Positions 5,159-8,865 of a DNA stretch of 8,865 bases are shown one piece after another. Origin of the DNA: Ignavibacteriaceae bacterium (GTDB taxonomy: Bacteria > Bacteroidota > Ignavibacteria > Ignavibacteriales > Ignavibacteriaceae). A model generated the notes under the pieces. That model did not search any database. It saw only the letters and a list, made by a program, of their open reading frames with translations, and had not been told where the DNA came from. The position numbers were made by a program, and so were the translations under genes. Where the stretch lies: NCBI GenBank assembly GCA_023231105.1, contig JALNWB010000157.1, positions 1-8,865 of the forward strand, read 5' to 3'. Numbering within the stretch: the first letter of the stretch is position 1; each line of letters opens with the position of its first letter.

Positions 5159-7609
5159 CTATTTCTTTTTCTTAGGAATTACTTTCTTCTTCGTGACCGG
5201 TTGTTTTTTCTTTGCGATGGTTTTCTTGAAAACATAGGGGAGCGCTTGTTCAATTTTTTCAATAGGAACGATAGTCAAACCGTCTTTCACTTTTGGCAAT
5301 ATTTCTTTTAAATCGATCTCATTATCCTTTGGAATAAGCACCGTAGAAATATTACTTCGCTTTGCAGCGATAAGTTTTTCATTCAATCCGCCGATCGGCA
5401 AAACTTTTCCGCGCAAAGTTATTTCGCCGGTCATCGCAACATCGGATGAAGTAGGTTTACCTGAAATTGCAGAAAGCATCGCCATCACCATCGTTATGCC
5501 GGCAGAAGGTCCATCCTTTGGGATTGCGCCTTCCGGCAAATGAATATGAATTTCTTTTCCCTTAAAAAACTGTTCCGGAATGCCTAACTTTTTTGTGTTC
5601 GAACGGATGTAACTTAATCCGGCTTGAGCAGATTCTTTCATCACACTGCCAAGTTGACCGGTAAGTGAAAGTTTTTCTTGTCCCGGCATAATTGTCACAT
5701 CAACTTCCAAAATTTCACCGCCGACGCTCGTCCAAGCCAAGCCGGTAGTGCTTCCGATGCGATTTTCTTTCTGCACGGTTTGACGTCTATATTTCGGAAC
5801 TCCGAGGAATGCTTCAACTTTATTTTCATCAATTATTAAAGGCTTTTGAATTTTTTCGCTATTACCGTTGCCCGAATTTCTTACAACAATTTCCTTTGCG
5901 GCTTTTCTGCAAAGAGAAGCTAATTCCCTTTCAAGATTTCTCACACCGGATTCTCGTGTGTAACCTGAAATTACTTTTCTTATTGATTCATCGCCGATAA
6001 TTACATTTTTGTTTTCAAGACCATGCGCTTTTATTTGCTTCGGAAGCAGATGGCGTTTGGCAATTTCAAGTTTATCATATTCCAAATAACTCGGCAGTTC
6101 AATTATTTCCATTCTATCCTGAAGCGGTAAGGGAATAGAATACCTGATATTTGCCGTAGTGATAAACATTACCTGGGAAAGGTCGTAATCAATTTCCAAA
6201 TAGTGATCTTGAAAAGTGTGGTTCTGTTCAGGATCAAGAACTTCAAGCATGGCAGATGAAGGATCGCCGCGAAAATCATTACTAATCTTGTCAATCTCAT
6301 CAAGCAGGATTAAAGGATTTACCGTTCCCGCCCGTTTCATTGCGTGAATAATTTTACCCGGCATGGAACCGATGTAAGTTTTTCTGTGTCCGCGTATCTC
6401 GGCTTCATCACGAACTCCACCAAGGCTGATACGAACAAATTCTCTTCCGATTGCACGGGCGATTGATTTACCGAGAGAAGTTTTTCCAACTCCGGGAGGT
6501 CCAACAAGACAAAGGATTTGCCCACGCATTTGTTTTACTAAATTGAGCACTGCAATATGTTCAATGATTCTTTCTTTCGGTTTTTCCAATCCAAAATGAT
6601 CTTCATTTAAAATGGTTTCGACATGTTTAATATCTAAATGATCTTCAGATTTTTTATACCACGGGACATCGATTAGCCAATCCAAATAATTTCTTATTAC
6701 CGTAAACTCCGGAGACATCGGTGGAATTTTTTGAAGTTTGTTCAGTTCTTCGATAGCTGTATCGTTTGCAAGCTTCGGCATTTTAGCTTTTTTAATTTTG
6801 TCGCGGAGTTTGCTGATTTCGGAATTATTATCCTCATCTTCGCCCAATTCATCCTGCAGAATTTTTATCTGCTCTTGAATGATAAATTTTCTCTGTGTCT
6901 TTCCAATATTTTCTTGAACTTTCCCGTCAATTTCTTTTTCAATTTTTAGAATATCGATCTCTGAATTCAGAAGTTTTATTACTTCGTAAAATTGATCTTT
7001 GATTTCCGTTTGCACAAGAATTTTCTGCTTCACTTCCAGCGACTGATTAATATTTGCAGCTGCATAAAACAGTTTTCTATCAGGTTCTTCAATGGCTTCA
7101 AATGCATTGATAGCTTCAGACGGAATGTTCCGGTTTATTTTCACATATTCTTTAAACAGTCCGGTCATCTGGCGGACAAGCGCTTTCATTTCGTGGTCAT
7201 TTTCAATTTTCGGAATGATCACTTCAATTCTGGCTTCAAAAAAATCTTTGTTCCCGGTAAACTCAATTATTTTCCCTTGCAGTAAACCATCAACTAAAAT
7301 TTTCATTAATCCGTTCGGCAGTTTTAATATCTGCACGATGCGGGCAATCGTTCCTTCCAGATAAATATCTTCTTGCTGCGGATCTTCTAAGTTTGATTTT
7401 TTTTGGCTTGAAAGAAAAATAAATTTATCGCGATCAACCGCTGCATTAGCGGCTCTGATCGACTGCTCTCTTCCAACCAACACCGGGAAGATCATATATG
7501 GAAAAATTACAATATCTCTTAGCGGTAAAACCGGAAGAATTTCCGGCAGATTATCAATTAACAGGTTTTCGTCCTTAGGTAAATTTTCAATTTCAACATT
7601 CACGTTCAA
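5159..7609 (-). CDS. lon: ATP-dependent Lon protease (LonA type)
   Basis: Lon is a homo-oligomeric cytosolic AAA+ serine protease that degrades misfolded and short-lived regulatory proteins, often including antitoxins. Its 816 residues are of usual length: N-terminal substrate-binding domain (about 24-215, LPVLPLRDIVIFPYM), coiled-coil region (about 230-295), and AAA+ module with Walker A GPPGVGKT (370-377) and Walker B LILLDEID (433-440). The protease domain has Ser702 in DGPSAG and Lys745 in GGLNEKLIAAK, the 43-residue dyad spacing of E. coli Lon. The start is TTG at 7609: AAGGAGAA lies just upstream, a TGA stop in frame lies at 7625-7627, and no in-frame ATG fits; GTG two codons in is the only rival. 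Unusually, the C-terminus ends in a Lys-rich tail (12 Lys in residues 795-816). The stop abuts the fRMsr start. Confidence 0.97.
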   Translation of the reverse strand: MNVNVEIENLPKDENLLIDNLPEILPVLPLRDIVIFPYMIFPVLVGREQSIRAANAAVDRDKFIFLSSQKKSNLEDPQQEDIYLEGTIARIVQILKLPNGLMKILVDGLLQGKIIEFTGNKDFFEARIEVIIPKIENDHEMKALVRQMTGLFKEYVKINRNIPSEAINAFEAIEEPDRKLFYAAANINQSLEVKQKILVQTEIKDQFYEVIKLLNSEIDILKIEKEIDGKVQENIGKTQRKFIIQEQIKILQDELGEDEDNNSEISKLRDKIKKAKMPKLANDTAIEELNKLQKIPPMSPEFTVIRNYLDWLIDVPWYKKSEDHLDIKHVETILNEDHFGLEKPKERIIEHIAVLNLVKQMRGQILCLVGPPGVGKTSLGKSIARAIGREFVRISLGGVRDEAEIRGHRKTYIGSMPGKIIHAMKRAGTVNPLILLDEIDKISNDFRGDPSSAMLEVLDPEQNHTFQDHYLEIDYDLSQVMFITTANIRYSIPLPLQDRMEIIELPSYLEYDKLEIAKRHLLPKQIKAHGLENKNVIIGDESIRKVISGYTRESGVRNLERELASLCRKAAKEIVVRNSGNGNSEKIQKPLIIDENKVEAFLGVPKYRRQTVQKENRIGSTTGLAWTSVGGEILEVDVTIMPGQEKLSLTGQLGSVMKESAQAGLSYIRSNTKKLGIPEQFFKGKEIHIHLPEGAIPKDGPSAGITMVMAMLSAISGKPTSSDVAMTGEITLRGKVLPIGGLNEKLIAAKRSNISTVLIPKDNEIDLKEILPKVKDGLTIVPIEKIEQALPYVFKKTIAKKKQPVTKKKVIPKKKK

Positions 7610-7612
7610 AAG

Positions 7613-7620
7613 TTCTCCTT
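7613..7620 (-). promoter_or_regulatory. Shine-Dalgarno site of lon, deciding a TTG start
   Basis: AAGGAGAA on the minus strand puts the GGAG core five bases before TTG (7609) and 11 bases before the in-frame GTG (7603). An in-frame TGA lies upstream at 7625-7627 and no in-frame ATG is close, so lon must begin with a non-ATG codon; spacing favours TTG. Confidence 0.75.
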
Positions 7621-7697
7621 TTTCTCAAATTTCGGATTGAAATATACCAAAAAAATGTAGAATGGATAGTGTAGAAAGGAAGATGAATTATGATCCC

Positions 7698-7714
7698 ATC
7701 AAAAATATTTTGAT
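7698..7714. repeat. Small perfect inverted repeat beside the long hairpin
   Basis: ATCAAAA (7698-7704) and TTTTGAT (7708-7714) form a 7-base stem with a 3-base loop. The right arm is also complementary to ATCAAAA at 7810-7816 beyond the long hairpin, so two mutually exclusive foldings are possible in an RNA crossing the region. It is AT-only apart from one pair and may be chance. Confidence 0.35.
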
Positions 7715-7731
7715 CTTTTAGTAAGAATTTA

Positions 7732-7806
7732 AGAACAAGGATTAACGATTTTTGATTTTAGAAGTTAAAATCAAATCGAAAATCGCTATTCGTTAATCCT
7801 TGTTCT
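7732..7806. repeat. Long near-palindromic hairpin, possible mobile intergenic repeat (MITE/REP-like)
   Basis: The arms AGAACAAGGATTAACGA (7732-7748) and TCGTTAATCCTTGTTCT (7790-7806) are perfect 17-base inverted copies. Inside, TTTGATTTTA (7751-7760) pairs with TAAAATCAAA (7766-7775) around a GAAGT loop, leaving a 14-base bulge on the right side only. An outer pair TTTTGATC (7708-7715) and GATCAAAA (7809-7816) could extend it. It lies between divergent genes and is not followed by a T-run on either strand, so it is not a normal terminator for lon or the IMPase gene. A short repeat element or structured leader RNA fits better. Confidence 0.6.
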
Positions 7807-7832
7807 GAGATCAAAAAAGGTTTAGTTGGCGT

Positions 7833-7940
7833 CTAAGCCGCACTAAGATTGAATAGTTGCATAAACATCACCAAAACTTTTTCACAAAATACTTTGCAAA
7901 TAATTTGAGGTCCATCCCATTCAACCATGCGTTCATTCAT
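7833..7940 (-). CDS. Doubtful small ORF, 35 codons, no known family
   Basis: I do not recognise this frame and list it only as a possibility. On the minus strand ATG at 7940 opens 35 codons ending in TAG at 7833-7835; the frame stays open further upstream to a TAA, so the open stretch is about 49 codons. The peptide starts MNERMVEWDGPQIICK, then has two cysteines and a hydrophobic C-terminal part (VLVMFMQLF), which is protein-like in composition. Against it: no Shine-Dalgarno, very short, and located in the lon-IMPase spacer. It reads toward the long hairpin and lon, so it could be a leader peptide, a gene remnant, or chance. Confidence 0.15.
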   Translation of the reverse strand: MNERMVEWDGPQIICKVFCEKVLVMFMQLFNLSAA

Positions 7941-7995
7941 CCATGCTTTAACAATAAAATTCACGTAAATTGTACCCGTACTTTAAATATTATTC

Positions 7996-8000
7996 GGAGA
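7996..8000 (+). promoter_or_regulatory. Shine-Dalgarno site of the IMPase-family gene
   Basis: GGAGA four bases before the ATG at 8005 fixes the start of the inositol monophosphatase-family gene. A TATTAT box just upstream (7989-7994) overlaps the place where the mRNA would begin and has no good -35, so I do not call a promoter. Confidence 0.65.
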
Positions 8001-8004
8001 ATTT

Positions 8005-8778
8005 ATGATAAATGATCTAATTATAGTTGCAAAAGAAGCGGGAGAAATTATACGTGAAGGATTTGGCAAGAATTTTTCAATTGAATTTAAAACAAACGAA
8101 TCGAATTTAGTTACCGAGATAGATAAGAAATCTGAAAAACATATCATTGATTTCATCACAAAAAAATATCCAACACATAGTTTACTTACGGAAGAATCCG
8201 GGGAGCATAACCATAATTCGGAATACGTTTGGGTAATTGATCCATTAGACGGTACCTCAAATTTTGCGCATAGTCTGCCGATCTTTTCAGTCTCTATCGG
8301 TTTGCAGAAAAACGGTGAAACAATCGCCGGAGTTGTTTATGATGTTATGCGGAATGAAATCTATTCTGCCGAACTTGGCAGCGGCGCTTATTGCAACAGT
8401 GTGAAAATTTCCGTTAACCAAAATGATAATTTGCGGAGAAGTTTTTTGGTCACCGGATTTCCGTACAACATTGAAGAAAATCCCGACAACGCGATTGAAA
8501 TTTTTATTGAAATGATTAAACGAACCCGTGCGGTAAGGCGTCTCGGTTCGGCGGCAATTGATTTTTGTTATATGGCAAAAGGAGTCTTCGACGGTTTCTG
8601 GGAAGTGCATCTCCATCCGTGGGATATTTCCGCCGGGAAATTAATTGTTGAAGAAGCCGGCGGATTAGTGACCAATTTTAACGGAGATAAAATTGATATT
8701 TTCTCAAAACAAATTTTGGCATCCAATGGGAAATTGCATGAGCAGTTGATGGGTGTGATAAAATCTGTTGAATCATAA
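8005..8778 (+). CDS. Inositol monophosphatase family protein (SuhB-like)
   Basis: Members of this family are Mg2+-dependent phosphatases that hydrolyse inositol-1-phosphate or related small sugar phosphates in the cytosol; some act as histidinol-phosphatase (HisN) and some, like SuhB, also bind RNA polymerase. The 257 residues are of normal length and carry the metal site: Glu63/Glu64 in LTEESG, Asp79 and Asp82 in DPLDGT (79-84), and Asp207 in the PWDISAG motif (205-211). The family N-terminal pattern LVTEIDKKSE (35-44) and the VEEAGG segment (215-220) are also present. The ATG has GGAGA four bases upstream. It is the only whole plus-strand gene here, divergent from lon, and its stop lies nine bases from the stop of a convergent gene. 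The exact substrate cannot be told from sequence alone. Confidence 0.92.
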   Translation: MINDLIIVAKEAGEIIREGFGKNFSIEFKTNESNLVTEIDKKSEKHIIDFITKKYPTHSLLTEESGEHNHNSEYVWVIDPLDGTSNFAHSLPIFSVSIGLQKNGETIAGVVYDVMRNEIYSAELGSGAYCNSVKISVNQNDNLRRSFLVTGFPYNIEENPDNAIEIFIEMIKRTRAVRRLGSAAIDFCYMAKGVFDGFWEVHLHPWDISAGKLIVEEAGGLVTNFNGDKIDIFSKQILASNGKLHEQLMGVIKSVES

Positions 8779-8787
8779 AACGTTAAG

Positions 8788-8865
8788 TTATTTGATTATA
8801 ATCATCTTCTTCATCTCATGGTTGCAGTCAGCAGTTAAACTATAAAAATATATTCCGCTTGAAAG
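8788..8865 (-). CDS. C-terminal end of a T9SS-sorted exported protein (cut by right edge)
   Basis: Only the last 25 codons lie in the window, ending in TAA at 8788-8790 on the minus strand. They read as a type IX secretion C-terminal sorting domain (type A): SSGIYFYSL, a short polar stretch, then KKMIIIK at the very end. This matches the common (S)GIYFY.L......KKM...K ending of such tails. In organisms with T9SS this tail directs a protein, after Sec export, through the outer membrane and is then cleaved and often replaced by an anchor (known). What the protein itself does is not visible. It converges on the IMPase-family gene with nine bases between the stops and no evident terminator. Too short for certainty, but the pattern is distinctive. 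Confidence 0.78.
   Translation of the reverse strand, partial: LSSGIYFYSLTADCNHEMKKMIIIK

Larger units (their letters stand above)
7610..8004. other. 395-base intergenic region between divergent lon and the IMPase gene
   Basis: This stretch must hold the promoters of two divergent genes. It contains the lon ribosome-binding site, a TATATT-like box on the minus strand near 7640-7647 without a clear -35, a small hairpin (7698-7714), a long hairpin (7732-7806), an imperfect stem TTAGT/ACTAA with GGC/GCC (7822-7846), and a doubtful 35-codon minus-strand frame (7833-7940). GTAC-CC-GTAC at 7972-7981 precedes the IMPase ribosome-binding site. No tRNA or recognisable protein family is visible. Confidence 0.6.

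Noticed and set aside
6337..6525. 62-codon minus-strand frame inside lon.
   Set aside because: It overlaps the Lon AAA+ module in another frame and has no independent support.
7840..7846. GCACTAA near the lon upstream region as half of a CIRCE heat-shock operator.
   Set aside because: The partner half-site (TTAGCACTC) is absent and the surrounding stem does not match the CIRCE spacing.
7857..8012. Plus-strand frame opening with TTG at 7857 and running into the IMPase gene start.
   Set aside because: No ribosome-binding site, His/Asn/Phe-rich non-protein-like composition, and overlap with a well-supported start.
8287..8616. 109-codon minus-strand frame opposite the IMPase-family gene.
   Set aside because: It lies wholly inside a gene with full catalytic motifs and shows no family pattern or start signal; it is a shadow of the coding strand.

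Overview
This is an AT-rich bacterial chromosomal window that looks like a member of the Ignavibacteriota/Chlorobiota/Bacteroidota (FCB) group, most likely an Ignavibacteria-type organism. The grounds are a type IX secretion (T9SS) C-terminal sorting tail at the right edge, the cmk-ispH-rpsA gene order, and clear Shine-Dalgarno sites before several genes. Such sites are mostly absent in classical Bacteroidota, which points away from Bacteroidetes proper. The assignment is an inference, not a database result.

Layout. From about 7.6 kb down to base 1 every gene is on the minus strand: lon (TTG start), a free methionine-(R)-sulfoxide reductase that starts on the base after the lon stop, a BrnT/BrnA-type toxin-antitoxin pair, dnaX, cmk, ispH, and the N-terminal 142 codons of rpsA running off the left edge. 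Right of lon lies a 395-base non-coding stretch with a long near-palindromic hairpin. It is followed by a plus-strand inositol monophosphatase-family gene, which converges on the last 25 codons of a T9SS-exported protein cut by the right edge.

Functionally most of this is housekeeping: protein quality control and oxidative repair (lon, fRMsr), the replication clamp loader (dnaX), CMP/dCMP phosphorylation (cmk), the last step of the MEP isoprenoid pathway (ispH) and translation (rpsA). The toxin-antitoxin pair is the one clearly accessory item and sits between the lon and dnaX units.

The best second-look item is in dnaX. An in-frame A AAA AAG slippery heptamer lies just after the clamp-loader collar region, and a -1 shift there meets a TGA after one extra codon. 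This is the arrangement E. coli uses to make the short gamma subunit. Other points are inverted repeats over the toxin-antitoxin promoter, the nested hairpin upstream of lon, and a lysine-rich Lon tail. I found no convincing wholly undescribed system, and no tRNA, rRNA, CRISPR array or insertion sequence.
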